Source: Novosphingobium flavum (GTDB lineage: Bacteria > Pseudomonadota > Alphaproteobacteria > Sphingomonadales > Sphingomonadaceae). From it: a DNA stretch of 64,000 nucleotides. Position 1 is the first letter of the stretch; the number at the start of each line of letters is the position of its first letter. Both the position numbers and the translations under genes were made by a program. The notes beneath the pieces were generated by a model. The model did no database searches. It saw only the letters and a list, made by a program, of their open reading frames with translations, and had not been told where the DNA came from. Where the stretch lies: positions 1 to 64,000 of the forward strand of contig NZ_JACLAW010000004.1 of the NCBI RefSeq assembly GCF_014230315.1, in the 5' to 3' direction. Shown here piece by piece: positions 25,627 through 34,196 of this stretch.

Positions 25627-26089
25627 CGCCGAAATCGAAGCCAAGCTCGCCGAACTCGGGCTGACCCTGCCCGCCCCGGCAGCCCCGGTCGCCGCCTATG
25701 TCCCGGTGGTCGAAGCGGGCGGCCTGGCCCACGTCTCGGGTCAGCTGCCCTTCATCGGCGGCAAGCTGGTCACCGGGCGCCTCGGCGAAGACGTCTCGAT
25801 CGAGGACGGTGCCGCCGCCGCCCAGGCCTGCGGCCTGATGATCCTCGCCCAGCTCAAGGCCGCGCTCGGCTCGCTCTCGCGGGTCGAACGCGTGGTCAAG
25901 CTCGGCGCCTTCATCAATTCCACTGGCGATTTTACCGACCAGCCCAAGATCGCCAACGGCGCCTCGGAGTTGATGGCGGCCGTGTTCGGCGATGCCGGCA
26001 AGCACGCGCGCAGCGCGGTCGGCGTGCCGGTCCTGCCGCTCGGCGCGGCGGTGGAGGTCGATGCGATTGTCGCTGTTCGCCCTGCTTGA
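25619..26089 (+). CDS. RidA/YjgF-family protein
   Basis: 156 residues. The family core is GGLAHVSGQLPFIGG, EDGAAAAQACGLMILAQLKAAL and RVERVVKLGAFINST, ending in SAVGVPVLPLGAAVEVDAIVAV, the YjgF domain with the Arg (R143-type in ARSAVGV) used by enamine/imine deaminases. This subgroup (about 155 residues, N-terminal EIEAKLAELGL) is the longer RidA relative common in alphaproteobacteria and not necessarily a 2-aminoacrylate deaminase. The start overlaps the HAD stop by 8 bases. Confidence 0.86.
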   Translation: MTDAEIEAKLAELGLTLPAPAAPVAAYVPVVEAGGLAHVSGQLPFIGGKLVTGRLGEDVSIEDGAAAAQACGLMILAQLKAALGSLSRVERVVKLGAFINSTGDFTDQPKIANGASELMAAVFGDAGKHARSAVGVPVLPLGAAVEVDAIVAVRPA

Positions 26090-26834
26090 TCGCTGGTTGG
26101 CCCCGGCCCCGGCGCCGGCGCGGGTCGGCTGGCTGCGGAGGGCGATCATCGCTCACCGCGGCCTGCACGGCCCGGGCCTGCCTGAAAACGGGCTCGGTGC
26201 CGCAGCCGCCGCGATCGCGCGGGGGCTTGGCATCGAATGCGACGTCCGCAAGTCGTGCGACGGGCAGGCGGTCGTGTTCCACGATGCCGCGCTAGACCGG
26301 CTGACCGGGGAAACCGGCCCGCTGGCCGAACGCACCGCCGAGCAGCTTGGCCGGGTCCGGCTGTCGGGCAGCGAGGACACGATCCCCACCCTGCGCCGCC
26401 TGCTCGATCTCGTCGCCGGGCAGGTGCCGCTGCTGATCGAGGTCAAGTCCGATCGCGGCCAGCGGGTCGAGGCGCTGTGCCTTGCCGTTCGCCGCGTGCT
26501 CGAAGGGTATCGCGGCCCCCACGCGGTGATGAGCTTCGATCCGCGCGTCTCGCGCTGGTTCTGGCGCCATTCGCCTTTCACCGTGCGCGGCCTCGTCATG
26601 TCGGAAGAAAACGAGAAGACGATCTTCGGCCGGATCAAGCGCCATTTCAGCCTGTGGCTGGCCCGCCCGGACTTCCTTGCCTACGACATTCGAGACTTGC
26701 CCGGGCGTTTCCCGGCCGCCCAGCGCCGCCGCGGCCTGCCGCTGGCGACCTGGACCGTCCGCAGCCCCGACCTGCTCGCCCGCGCGCTCGATCATGCCGA
26801 TGCGCCCACGGTGGAGGGTGCCGGCGTGCCATGA
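26061..26834 (+). CDS. Glycerophosphodiester phosphodiesterase family protein
   Basis: 257 residues with the GDPD TIM-barrel signature: AHRGLHGPGLPENG (catalytic His and Arg-Gly), IECDVRKSCDGQAVVFHDAALDRLTG (EcD and HD motifs) and LIEVKSD. It hydrolyses glycerophosphodiesters to glycerol-3-phosphate and alcohol. The N-terminal LSLFALLDRWLAP is hydrophobic but has no clear signal peptide. The ATG at 26061 follows GGAGG and lies 29 bases inside the RidA gene, so translation is coupled. Next gene starts 11 bases after its stop. Confidence 0.87.
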   Translation: MRLSLFALLDRWLAPAPAPARVGWLRRAIIAHRGLHGPGLPENGLGAAAAAIARGLGIECDVRKSCDGQAVVFHDAALDRLTGETGPLAERTAEQLGRVRLSGSEDTIPTLRRLLDLVAGQVPLLIEVKSDRGQRVEALCLAVRRVLEGYRGPHAVMSFDPRVSRWFWRHSPFTVRGLVMSEENEKTIFGRIKRHFSLWLARPDFLAYDIRDLPGRFPAAQRRRGLPLATWTVRSPDLLARALDHADAPTVEGAGVP

Positions 26835-26844
26835 GGAAAGCCCG

Positions 26845-27984
26845 ATGAGCGGGGGCAGGCAGATCGCAGTACACATGGCTCCCGGCGTGGCGGGCCTGCC
26901 GGCGGCCGAATGGGACGGGCTGACCGATGGCGGCAATCCCTTCGTCAGTCATGCCTTCCTCTCGGCGCTGGAAGATTCGGGCTCTGTCGGCGGGCGCAGC
27001 GGCTGGGAACCGGTCCCCCTGCTGATCAGGGCCGAGGCTGGCGCGCTTGCCGCCGCTCTCCCGGCCTACGTCAAGACCCACAGTCAGGGCGAATACGTGT
27101 TCGACCACGGCTGGGCCGACGCCTGGCACCGCGCGGGCGGGAACTACTATCCCAAGCTCCAGATCGCGGTGCCTTTCACCCCGGCGACCGGACCCCGCGT
27201 GCTGAGCCGCGATCCCAACATGGCTGCGCCCCTGCTCGCGGCGGCGGAAACGCTGTGCCGGCAGCATGGCCTGTCGTCCGCTCATGCCACCTTCATCGCG
27301 CCGGAGCAGGTGCCGCTGTTTGAGGAGGCCGGCTGGCTGCTGCGCAGCGACATCCAGTTCCACTGGGAAAACCGTGGTTATGCGGAGTTCGACGAGTTCC
27401 TCGCCACCCTGTCTTCGGCCCGGCGCAAGAACCTGCGCAAGGAACGGGCCGCAGCCCAGGCCGGGGTGGAGATCCGCCATGTCTCGGGTGCCGACCTCAA
27501 GGAAGAGCACTGGGACGCTTTCTGGCGCTTCTATCAGGACACCGGCTCGCGCAAGTGGGGCCGGCCCTACCTGACGCGCGACGCCTTCACCCTGATCGGG
27601 GAGCGGTTGGCTGACCGGGTGCTGCTGGTCTTGGCCTACCTCGATGGGGAGCCGGTCGCCGGCGCGCTCAACCTGATGGGCCAAGACGCGCTCTATGGCC
27701 GCTACTGGGGCTCGGTGATCGACAAGCCCTTCCTGCATTTCGAACTGTGTTACTATCAGGCGATCGACGCGGCGATCGCGCGCGGCCTCGCGCGGGTCGA
27801 GGCCGGGGCCCAAGGCCAGCACAAGCTGGCGCGCGGCTATGAACCGGTGCGGACCTGGTCAGCCCATTTCATGGTCGATCCGGGCTTCCGCGCGGCCGTG
27901 GCCCAGTTCCTTGAGCAGGAGCGGGCAGGGGTTGCCGCCGAGCAGGTCTCGCTCGGCGATCGCACCCCGTTTCGTAAAGGCTGA
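26845..27984 (+). CDS. GNAT-fold/DUF482 family N-acyltransferase
   Basis: 379 residues, peptidogalycan biosynthesis/DUF482 family, related to FemAB. Recognised segments: NPFVSHAFLSALEDSGSV, YVFDHGWADAW, YYPKLQIAVPFTPATG, FHWENRGYAEFDEFLATLSS, RKNLRKERA, FWRFYQDTGSRKWGRPYL and the C-terminal GAQGQHKLARGYEP. Substrate unknown. The start at 26845 has AGGAA seven bases upstream. Last gene of the operon beginning at DUF3572; convergent with the Sel1-repeat gene, with 11 bases between stops. Confidence 0.86.
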   Translation: MSGGRQIAVHMAPGVAGLPAAEWDGLTDGGNPFVSHAFLSALEDSGSVGGRSGWEPVPLLIRAEAGALAAALPAYVKTHSQGEYVFDHGWADAWHRAGGNYYPKLQIAVPFTPATGPRVLSRDPNMAAPLLAAAETLCRQHGLSSAHATFIAPEQVPLFEEAGWLLRSDIQFHWENRGYAEFDEFLATLSSARRKNLRKERAAAQAGVEIRHVSGADLKEEHWDAFWRFYQDTGSRKWGRPYLTRDAFTLIGERLADRVLLVLAYLDGEPVAGALNLMGQDALYGRYWGSVIDKPFLHFELCYYQAIDAAIARGLARVEAGAQGQHKLARGYEPVRTWSAHFMVDPGFRAAVAQFLEQERAGVAAEQVSLGDRTPFRKG

Positions 27985-27995
27985 GCGGGCGCGGC

Positions 27996-28325
27996 TCAGG
28001 CCGCGCGCCTGGCCCCGGCGGCCAGCCATTCGCGGGCGCGACGCTGGGCTTCGGCGATCTCGCGGGCGGACATTTCATCGGCCACGTCGCTGCGGCACTG
28101 CGCCGCATCCTCGTAGCCGCCAACCGCGGCGAGGTTGAACCACTTGTGCGCCTCGATCAGGTCGCACGGTGCACCGTGGCTGCCGGTGGAATAGGCGACG
28201 CCAAGGTCGAAATAGGCGGAAAGGTCTCCGCTCGCGGCGGCGGCCAGGCAACTCGCCACCAGCATGTCGGTGGCCGTTTCGTCGGTCGGAGTGAATTCGA
28301 CCGGTTTGATCCAGCTTGCGCTCAT
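27996..28325 (-). CDS. Small Sel1-repeat protein
   Basis: 109 residues. Two Sel1-like (TPR) units are visible: SGDLSAYFDLGVAYSTGSHG and PCDLIEAHKWFNLAAVGGYEDA, the latter the clear Sel1 pattern with the WFNLAA core. The C-terminal helix (SAREIAEAQRRAREWLA) caps it. Probably a cytoplasmic scaffold; partner unknown. It has no signal peptide. It starts in a promoter region of 282 bases shared with dksA. Confidence 0.83.
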   Translation of the reverse strand: MSASWIKPVEFTPTDETATDMLVASCLAAAASGDLSAYFDLGVAYSTGSHGAPCDLIEAHKWFNLAAVGGYEDAAQCRSDVADEMSAREIAEAQRRAREWLAAGARRAA

Positions 28326-28607
28326 CTCACTACCCCCTGCGTGAACCGATCCCCTGTTTGCCGGTCCGATGAGGACGAAGCTGAATGAGTGTGGTCAATA
28401 ATTGGTTAATGACGCGGCGCGCATCAGGACTTCCGCGCAAAATGCCTTGCGCGCGGGCATTTCCATCCACCGCAAAGTCGATCAATGCGCTTGTGCGGGA
28501 GATATGGCGCAACTATAGGCGCGAAATCTCGGCGGGAGGGCTTAACCAGCCGGAAACCGGGCATGTGGTGGATGTAGTGGCACTCGTTCCGGAGGCGCAA
28601 GAATTCC
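28326..28607. other. Intergenic region between Sel1 gene and dksA
   Basis: No convincing gene. It contains one CtrA-like half-site TTAACCAAT (complement of 28401-28410) and, for dksA, a weak promoter TTGTGC (28491-28496)-17 bases-TATAGG (28514-28519). Confidence 0.4.
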
Positions 28608-29066
28608 ATGGTTACGTCGCTCGCAGACGACATCGATATTCTCGTTAAGGCCAAGCGCTCGATCACGGGGGACTATGTCCCGCAGGATGATGAGCCCTAT
28701 ATGTCCGAAGCTCAGGCTGATTACTTCCGCCGGCTGCTGCAGGCCTGGAAAAAGGCCATTCTCGATGCTGCCGCAGGTACGCTGCAGCAGTTGCAGGACG
28801 GTCCGATCCGCGAGCCCGATCTCAACGACCGCGCCTCGAGCGAGACCGACTGGGGGATCGAACTGCGCACCCGTGACCGTCAGCGCAAGCTGATCGCCAA
28901 GATCGATTCCGCACTGCGCCGGATCGAGGAAGGCGAATATGGCTACTGCGAAGTGACCGGCGAACCGATCGGCCTTGGCCGCCTGATCGCCCGCCCGATC
29001 GCGACCATGACGGTCGAGGCCCAGGAAGCGCATGAGCGCCGCGAGAAGATTTCGCGCGACGACTGA
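28608..29066 (+). CDS. dksA: DksA-type RNA polymerase-binding transcription factor
   Basis: 152 residues. A long coiled coil has the tip motif DLNDRAS (D71, D74, A76) that enters the RNA polymerase secondary channel, followed by IDSALRRIEEGEYGYCEVTGEPIGLGRLIARPIATM. The zinc-finger position holds only one cysteine (C114); the other three are T117, T135 and A138, as in the reduced-cysteine DksA of some alphaproteobacteria. It acts with ppGpp in the stringent response. A GGAGG ribosome site is at 28591-28595. A stem-loop (29076-29094) follows as a possible terminator. Confidence 0.93.
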   Translation: MVTSLADDIDILVKAKRSITGDYVPQDDEPYMSEAQADYFRRLLQAWKKAILDAAAGTLQQLQDGPIREPDLNDRASSETDWGIELRTRDRQRKLIAKIDSALRRIEEGEYGYCEVTGEPIGLGRLIARPIATMTVEAQEAHERREKISRDD

Positions 29067-29075
29067 TCGTTCCGG

Positions 29076-29094
29076 CACTCCCTGAGCGGGAGTG
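29076..29094 (+). terminator. Stem-loop after dksA
   Basis: CACTCCC (29076-29082) pairs with GGGAGTG (29088-29094) around a 5-base loop, followed by TTAACGGCTTGTTT. Ten bases after the dksA stop. No continuous U-run, so termination is only likely. Confidence 0.45.
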
Positions 29095-29189
29095 TTAACG
29101 GCTTGTTTGCACTAGACTGCTAGTATTCCGTGGTAGCCGCCGCGCACCCGTTCGCGACGGGCGCGCCCCGGCACTTGTGCAGTGGGACC

Positions 29190-29561
29190 ATGACCGACTT
29201 CGACAACCGCCAGATTTCGCGCGACAGCCTGTTCATCCTCGCCGAACTGCGGGTCGACGGGCAGAACGAGACTCACCGCGTGAAGGTGCGCAACCTTTCC
29301 CCCGGCGGCATGATGGCCGAAGCCAACCTGCGGGTGGTGCGGGGCGAGAAGGTCGCGGTGAACCTGCGCAATGCCGGCTGGGTCGAGGGCTCGGTCGCCT
29401 GGGTCCAGGAAAACCGGTTCGGCGTCGCCTTCGCCGAGGATATCGATCCCAAGGCGGTCCGCGCCAATGCGGCGGCCACGCCGCTGCCGGATGCGATGAT
29501 CGTCAACCGCCGCTGGGCCGCCGCGCCGCCCCCCGCCACCGCGACCCGCAAGATCCTCTGA
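29190..29561 (+). CDS. PilZ-domain protein
   Basis: 123 residues with a single PilZ domain: NRQISRDSLFILAEL (arginine switch region), HRVKVRNLSPGGMMAEANL (the N/DxSxxG motif) and the C-terminal SVAWVQENRFGVAFAE. The domain binds cyclic di-GMP in many homologues; in alphaproteobacteria such small proteins are often stress or motility factors. Whether c-di-GMP binds here is not certain. The ATG at 29190 is chosen over an upstream start at 29130 because of family length. Near 29095 there is a possible CtrA-type GTTAAC. Confidence 0.87.
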   Translation: MTDFDNRQISRDSLFILAELRVDGQNETHRVKVRNLSPGGMMAEANLRVVRGEKVAVNLRNAGWVEGSVAWVQENRFGVAFAEDIDPKAVRANAAATPLPDAMIVNRRWAAAPPPATATRKIL

Positions 29562-29637
29562 CCTGATCCGCCAGCAGGCCGCCCGCCGCCGCTTGCCCGC
29601 GCTTCCCATTGCCGCCGCCTTGGATTACCCCTTGGCC

Positions 29638-31119
29638 ATGCGATCGGCATTTCGCAGCTTTGGCGGGTGCGTTCTGGGCGCCATGCTTGGTGTCCTCGGC
29701 GGCTGCTCCGACCATTCGGCACCCAGTCTCGACGTGGTGGTGATCGGCGCGCCGACCGCGGCCTTCGAGGATGGCGTGCGCTTGCCGCCGGCCGCGCAAC
29801 TGGTGCGCGGGGCCACGGCCGAAGGGCTGGTCGCGCTTGATGCGCAGGGCCGGGTCATTCCCGCCCTGGCCGATCGCTGGATCGTGACGGACGACGGCCT
29901 GAGCTACATTTTTCGCCTGCGTGACGGGCTGTGGCGCGATGGCGGCGCGATCACCGGGGATTCCGCCCGCGCTGCGTTGCGTCAGTCTCTCGCCGCCTTG
30001 CAGGGCACGGCCCTGGCCCAGGAATTCGCCGCGATCGACGAGGTGCGGGCCATGGCCGGGCGGGTGGTCGAGATCCGTCTCATCCGCCCTGCGCCGGACC
30101 TACTGCAGTTGCTCGCCCAGCCGGAACTCGGCCTGCTGCGCGGGCGCGAGGGGGCCGGACCGATGGCGCTATCGCGCGAGGGCAACATCGCCTTGCTCAG
30201 CCCGATCGCGCCGGAGCGGCTTGGCCTGCCCCAGCCGCAGGACTGGGCCGCCGGGGTGCGCCGGATCAGGCTCTTTTCCCTGCCCGGGGCCGATGCAGTG
30301 CGCCGCTATGCCGAGGGCGGGACCGACCTTGTCCTCGGCGGCCGGTTCGAGACTTTCGCGCTGGCCCAGTCGGTTGCTAGCCTGTCGCGGCGCGATCTGC
30401 GGCTCGACCCGGTGCAGGGCCTGTTCGGCCTGGTCGCGGTGAGCGCAAACGGTCCGCTCGGCGAGGCGGCGGTGCGCGAGGCGCTGGCCATGACGGTCGA
30501 CCGCGATGCCCTGGCGAGCGAGATCGGCGTCGGCGGCTGGGCGGCGACGACGCGGATCGTGGCGACCGGGGCGCCGGGCGATCTCGGGACGATCGGCGAG
30601 CGCTGGACGGACCTTGCGCTGGACCGGCGGCGGACCGAGGCGGCGGCGCGAATCAAGCGGTGGGAGGCGGGGCACCAGAAGTTTCCGAAGCTGCGGCTGG
30701 TCCTGCCCGAGGGGCCGGGGGGCGACGTCCTGTTCGCCCGGCTGGCGGCCGACTTCGCGGCGATCGGCGTGCCGCTGGAACGGGCTGCTGCCGGCAGTGC
30801 GGGTGACCTGCAACTGCTTGATATAGTTGCGCGTTATGCGCACCCGGAATGGTATCTCGCGCAGCTTTCCTGCGCCGCGCGGCGGGGCATCTGTTCGGCC
30901 GCCGCCGATGCCCGGCTGGGCGAGGCCCTGGCCGAAACGGCGGTGGACAAGCGGGCCGCGCTGCTGGCCGAGGCCGAGGCGGAGTTGACTTCGGCCAATG
31001 TCTTCATCCCGCTTGGCGAGCCGGTGCGCTGGACCCTGGTGCGCGGCACGATTCCGGGCTTCGCGTCCAATTCGGCCGGGTTCCACCCGCTCCCGCCCCT
31101 TGCCGAGCGGGGCGAGTGA
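29638..31119 (+). CDS. Peptide/solute ABC-transporter substrate-binding lipoprotein
   Basis: 493 residues. A lipoprotein signal peptide ends in VLGGC, so it is a membrane-tethered periplasmic binding protein of family 5 (SBP_bac_5; oligopeptide, nickel or dipeptide). The domain core shows ATAEGLVALDAQGRVIPALADRW, LSYIFRLRDGLWRDGGAITG, and the second lobe VREALAMTVDRDALASEIGVGGW. No permease or ATPase genes lie nearby, so it is an orphan and its transporter is unknown. ATG 29638 gives the signal peptide; an earlier start at 29593 would break it. The two TolA-like domains seem complete. Confidence 0.83.
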   Translation: MRSAFRSFGGCVLGAMLGVLGGCSDHSAPSLDVVVIGAPTAAFEDGVRLPPAAQLVRGATAEGLVALDAQGRVIPALADRWIVTDDGLSYIFRLRDGLWRDGGAITGDSARAALRQSLAALQGTALAQEFAAIDEVRAMAGRVVEIRLIRPAPDLLQLLAQPELGLLRGREGAGPMALSREGNIALLSPIAPERLGLPQPQDWAAGVRRIRLFSLPGADAVRRYAEGGTDLVLGGRFETFALAQSVASLSRRDLRLDPVQGLFGLVAVSANGPLGEAAVREALAMTVDRDALASEIGVGGWAATTRIVATGAPGDLGTIGERWTDLALDRRRTEAAARIKRWEAGHQKFPKLRLVLPEGPGGDVLFARLAADFAAIGVPLERAAAGSAGDLQLLDIVARYAHPEWYLAQLSCAARRGICSAAADARLGEALAETAVDKRAALLAEAEAELTSANVFIPLGEPVRWTLVRGTIPGFASNSAGFHPLPPLAERGE

Positions 31120-31169
31120 CCCCACCTCTGCAAGCGCACTGCAACGCAACTGCAAGGGACCGGAAAGGC

Positions 31170-31583
31170 ATGAATAACCCCTCCGCACGTTCGCTGAACC
31201 AGGGGCTGCCGCTGGGTTCCTCACCCGAGGCGATCCGGCGCCGGGTCGAGGCGCTGGAGGGCCTGCTCGAACGCAGCATTACCGTGCCGGGAATCGGGCG
31301 CAAGGTCGGGCTCGACGCGCTGGTCGGGCTGATCCCGGTGGCGGGCGATGCGCTCGGCGCGCTGCTGGGCCTGTACATCGTGTGGGAAGCGCGGCTGCTT
31401 GGCCTGCCGAAATGGAAGATTGCCCGGATGCTGGCCAACGTGGCCATCGACACGGCCGTTGGCGCGGTGCCGGTGGCGGGCGACCTGTTCGATTTCGCCT
31501 TTCGTTCCAACAGCATGAATCTGGCGATTCTGCGCCGCCATCTTGACCGGCACCACCCCGAAACCCGAATCATCGAAGCCTGA
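31170..31583 (+). CDS. DUF4112 family membrane protein
   Basis: 137 residues with the DUF4112 pattern: RRRVEALEGLLERSITVPGIGRKVGLDALVGLIPVAGDALGALLGLYIVWEARLLG and a second copy-like segment VAIDTAVGAVPVAGDLFDFAFRSN, giving two hydrophobic hairpins that enter the membrane. Function unknown. GGAAAGG precedes the ATG. It lies 50 bases after the substrate-binding protein and about 150 bases before ctrA, and is probably independent of ctrA. Confidence 0.88.
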   Translation: MNNPSARSLNQGLPLGSSPEAIRRRVEALEGLLERSITVPGIGRKVGLDALVGLIPVAGDALGALLGLYIVWEARLLGLPKWKIARMLANVAIDTAVGAVPVAGDLFDFAFRSNSMNLAILRRHLDRHHPETRIIEA

Positions 31584-31639
31584 TTTGCCGCACCGTTTGC
31601 CGCAATCGGCGGAGATTCGAAGGGATTCCCGCGCTTTAC

Positions 31640-31739
31640 GCAATATTAACCTTTTCCTTTCATAGCTCCTATGGTTAATTGCCGGGAACGTCCTCGACCA
31701 GGAGGGCGATACTGTGCGGGGCTTAAGGGGGGTACACCC
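31640..31739 (+). promoter_or_regulatory. ctrA promoter region with two CtrA half-sites
   Basis: TTAACC (31646-31651) and ATGGTTAA (31671-31678, complement TTAACCAT) match the CtrA half-site and lie about 65-90 bases before the ctrA ATG. This indicates autoregulation, as known in Caulobacter and other alphaproteobacteria. The exact transcription start was not assigned. Confidence 0.65.
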
Positions 31740-32435
31740 ATGCGAGTGCTGTTGATCGAGGACGAGCCGACTACGGCCCGTGCTATCGAATTGATGCTCA
31801 CGGCTGAGGGGTTCAACGTCTATTCGACCGATCTGGGCGAAGAAGGCCTCGATCTCGGCAAACTCTACGATTACGACATCATCCTGCTCGACCTGAACCT
31901 GCCCGACATGCACGGGTATGACGTGCTCAAGAAGCTGCGCGTCGCCAAGGTCCAGACCCCGGTCCTGATCCTTTCCGGCATTTCCGAGATGGATTCCAAG
32001 GTCCGCTCGTTCGGCTTCGGCGCCGACGACTACGTGACCAAGCCGTTCCACCGCGAAGAGTTGATCGCCCGCATCCATGCGGTCGTGCGCCGCTCGAAGG
32101 GCCACTCGCAGTCGGTCATCCGCACCGGCAAGCTGGCGGTCAACCTCGATGCCAAGACCGTGGAAGTCGACGCCGCGCGGGTTCACCTGACCGGCAAGGA
32201 ATATGCGATGCTCGAACTGCTCTCGCTGCGCAAGGGCACGACGCTGACCAAGGAAATGTTCCTCAACCACCTCTATGGCGGGATGGACGAGCCGGAACTG
32301 AAGATCATCGACGTCTTCATCTGCAAGCTGCGCAAGAAGCTCGCCCACGCCTGTGGCGGCGAAAACTACATTGAGACCGTCTGGGGCCGTGGCTACGTGC
32401 TGCGCGATCCGGGCGCCGAGATGGAAGCGGCCTGA
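31740..32435 (+). CDS. ctrA: Cell-cycle response regulator CtrA
   Basis: 231 residues: receiver domain with phospho-acceptor D51 ([13 protein letters not shown]), acidic pair E7-D8 (LLIEDEP) and K in VTKPFH, then an OmpR-type winged helix with the near-invariant CtrA DNA-recognition stretch ([50 protein letters not shown]). The master regulator of cell-cycle and flagellar genes in alphaproteobacteria; in Rhodobacter it also turns on GTA production. The ATG at 31740 is chosen because the receiver begins there. Two tandem hairpins follow the stop. Confidence 0.96.
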   Translation: MRVLLIEDEPTTARAIELMLTAEGFNVYSTDLGEEGLDLGKLYDYDIILLDLNLPDMHGYDVLKKLRVAKVQTPVLILSGISEMDSKVRSFGFGADDYVTKPFHREELIARIHAVVRRSKGHSQSVIRTGKLAVNLDAKTVEVDAARVHLTGKEYAMLELLSLRKGTTLTKEMFLNHLYGGMDEPELKIIDVFICKLRKKLAHACGGENYIETVWGRGYVLRDPGAEMEAA

Positions 32436-32450
32436 TTCGTTCGGGATAGG

Positions 32451-32516
32451 TCCGGCCGCCTGCCTGCGGCCGGAATTGACGACAACGGCCCGTGTCCGAT
32501 CTGGACGCGGGCCGTT
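32451..32516 (+). terminator. Two tandem hairpins downstream of ctrA
   Basis: Hairpin 1: TCCGGCCGC / GCGGCCGGA (32451-32459 and 32466-32474), 9-bp, 6-base loop, 16 bases after the stop. Hairpin 2: AACGGCCCG / CGGGCCGTT (32484-32492 and 32508-32516) with inner GTCC / GGAC. Neither has a long U-run; together they probably end ctrA transcription or shield its mRNA. Confidence 0.6.
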
Positions 32517-32930
32517 CGCTTATGTGCGGGCTGGCATAGGTGGGCAAAGCCGGGGTGCAGAATCGACGGCCGCAATTGGGGGCGCCGCTTTGAAAGCGGA
32601 TGGTCAGGATTCGCCATGGTTGCTGCCATTCCCGCCACCAAATCGGCGGATCGAAAGCCGCCGTACATTCATATCGATGGGGCGCTCTCGGATCGACAGG
32701 GTTTGGGACTTTGCAGTCGTTCGCACGTTGGGCGGCGAACGGCAAAGTTCGCCAAAAGCGGATGTCCGCCAATGCCACGTTTATCTGGGGCACTCCCCAA
32801 ACCCGATAAATAGGAATATTTGTTCTAATTTCTTGCAATGTGGCACCAAATGCGGTTTCTTTCCACAACCAGCAACGCAATGCACGTGCCGCTCCGGCAC
32901 AACAGGGGCCGTTGCCAATGTGGAGAGACC
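32517..32930. other. Non-coding 414-base region before the SGNH gene
   Basis: No gene with supported coding potential. Base composition is lower in GC than the flanks and the text looks like decayed coding sequence: GCGAACGGCAAAGTTCGCC and GGCGGATCGAAAGCCGCC give short inverted repeats. The −-strand frame from 33069 to 32317 crosses into ctrA and was not accepted. Confidence 0.35.
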
Positions 32931-34196
32931 ATGCGGGCAGAGTTATTCGGGCGCGTAGCAGCGGCAGGAATGGTGCTATGGTGCGCTGGCACCACTGCCA
33001 CTGCGCAGCCGGCATGGCGCGAGGCCTATCAGTCCAGTCCTGCGACGTATGAAGCCCCTTCCGAGTCATTCATCAAGTTCGCCAAAGAACATTGGCATGT
33101 TCCCATCGAACAGCTCATGGCCGATCTGACCCCGCAGCCGATTGCTGGAACTGTCCGGTATCAAGTGACCATCCAGGCGGAGGGATCGCAAATCCGGATC
33201 AGGCTATCGAATGAGGAAGGGAAGGCTTCGCTAAAGCTCAAGGCCGTCTCCGTGGGCGTGGCGGGCGGCGACTTCGTTGCGAAGCCCGGTACGTTGCATC
33301 CCGTCACATTCGGGGGCTTCTCGAGCGTCAGCGTTCCTGCCGGTGCACCCATGATCAGCGATCCGATCGCCATGCCGGTGACGGCGGGAACCGAACTGGT
33401 CGTCAGCGCCGCACTGGCCGAGCCCGCCATCAACGAAGGCCGCGGCGGTGCAGGATTTCTGCTGGCCGCGGGAGATCAGACTCTCAACGCGTCGCTTGAA
33501 CAGGCCGCACCGATGAGAGGTCGACCGCTAGTGACCGGGGTGAGCGTCCTCAGTCAGGCAGCGCCCCGAGTCATCGTGACGTTCGGAGATTCGATCACTG
33601 ACGGCAACCGCACCGCGCCGCGAGCGCTGCATGGCTGGTCCGAACAACTCGCACGCCGGCTTGCGATGCGCAAAGGTCGCAGGGCGTACTCCGTGACGAA
33701 TGCCGGAATTGCAGGAAACCGTTTGCTGGCAGCGGGCTGGGGTGCGGCGGGATTGGCAAGACTGGACCGCGACGCCTTACGCATCGAGGGCATCTCGCAC
33801 CTTGTCCTCCTCGAAGGAATCAACGACATCAATATGTCGGGTCGCAGCCCGTTCGGCATTAGCCCCACCGTGTCCGCTGACGATCTGATTGCGGGATACC
33901 GACAGGTGATTGCCCGCGCTCATGCCAGAGGCGTGAAAGTGTACATCGGTACGCTGACTCCCAACCCCGGGAGCGAGTTGACCACCGCAGACAAGGTGGC
34001 GCTGCGAAAGGCCGTCAATGACTGGATCAGGCAATCTGGCGAGCCGGATGCCGTGATCGATTTCGAGGCGATGGTCCGGGACCCGTCACACCCCGATATG
34101 TTCAAGGCCGAATTCGACTCCGGCGATCATCTTCACCCCAGCGATCAAGGCTATACGGCGATGGGCAATGGCATCGACCTCTCGCTGTTTCCCTAA
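32931..34196 (+). CDS. Secreted SGNH/GDSL hydrolase
   Basis: 421 residues. The signal peptide MRAELFGRVAAAGMVLWCAGTTATAQ is followed by an N-terminal beta domain (about 30-220), then the SGNH core: GDSITDGNRT (block I), NAGIAGNRLL (block II), LLEGINDINMS (block III) and DHLHPSDQGYTAMG (block V). Such two-domain proteins are extracellular esterases of unknown substrate, often plant-polymer related. The ATG at 32931 has a GGAG site seven bases upstream. Its base use differs from surrounding genes and it is flanked by non-coding remnants, suggesting horizontal acquisition. No partner gene nearby. Confidence 0.88.
   Translation: MRAELFGRVAAAGMVLWCAGTTATAQPAWREAYQSSPATYEAPSESFIKFAKEHWHVPIEQLMADLTPQPIAGTVRYQVTIQAEGSQIRIRLSNEEGKASLKLKAVSVGVAGGDFVAKPGTLHPVTFGGFSSVSVPAGAPMISDPIAMPVTAGTELVVSAALAEPAINEGRGGAGFLLAAGDQTLNASLEQAAPMRGRPLVTGVSVLSQAAPRVIVTFGDSITDGNRTAPRALHGWSEQLARRLAMRKGRRAYSVTNAGIAGNRLLAAGWGAAGLARLDRDALRIEGISHLVLLEGINDINMSGRSPFGISPTVSADDLIAGYRQVIARAHARGVKVYIGTLTPNPGSELTTADKVALRKAVNDWIRQSGEPDAVIDFEAMVRDPSHPDMFKAEFDSGDHLHPSDQGYTAMGNGIDLSLFP

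Noticed and set aside
32317..33069. 250-codon minus-strand frame in the low-GC patch
   Set aside because: Overlaps ctrA and the signal peptide of the SGNH gene, Trp/Arg-rich, no domain; more likely decayed sequence.
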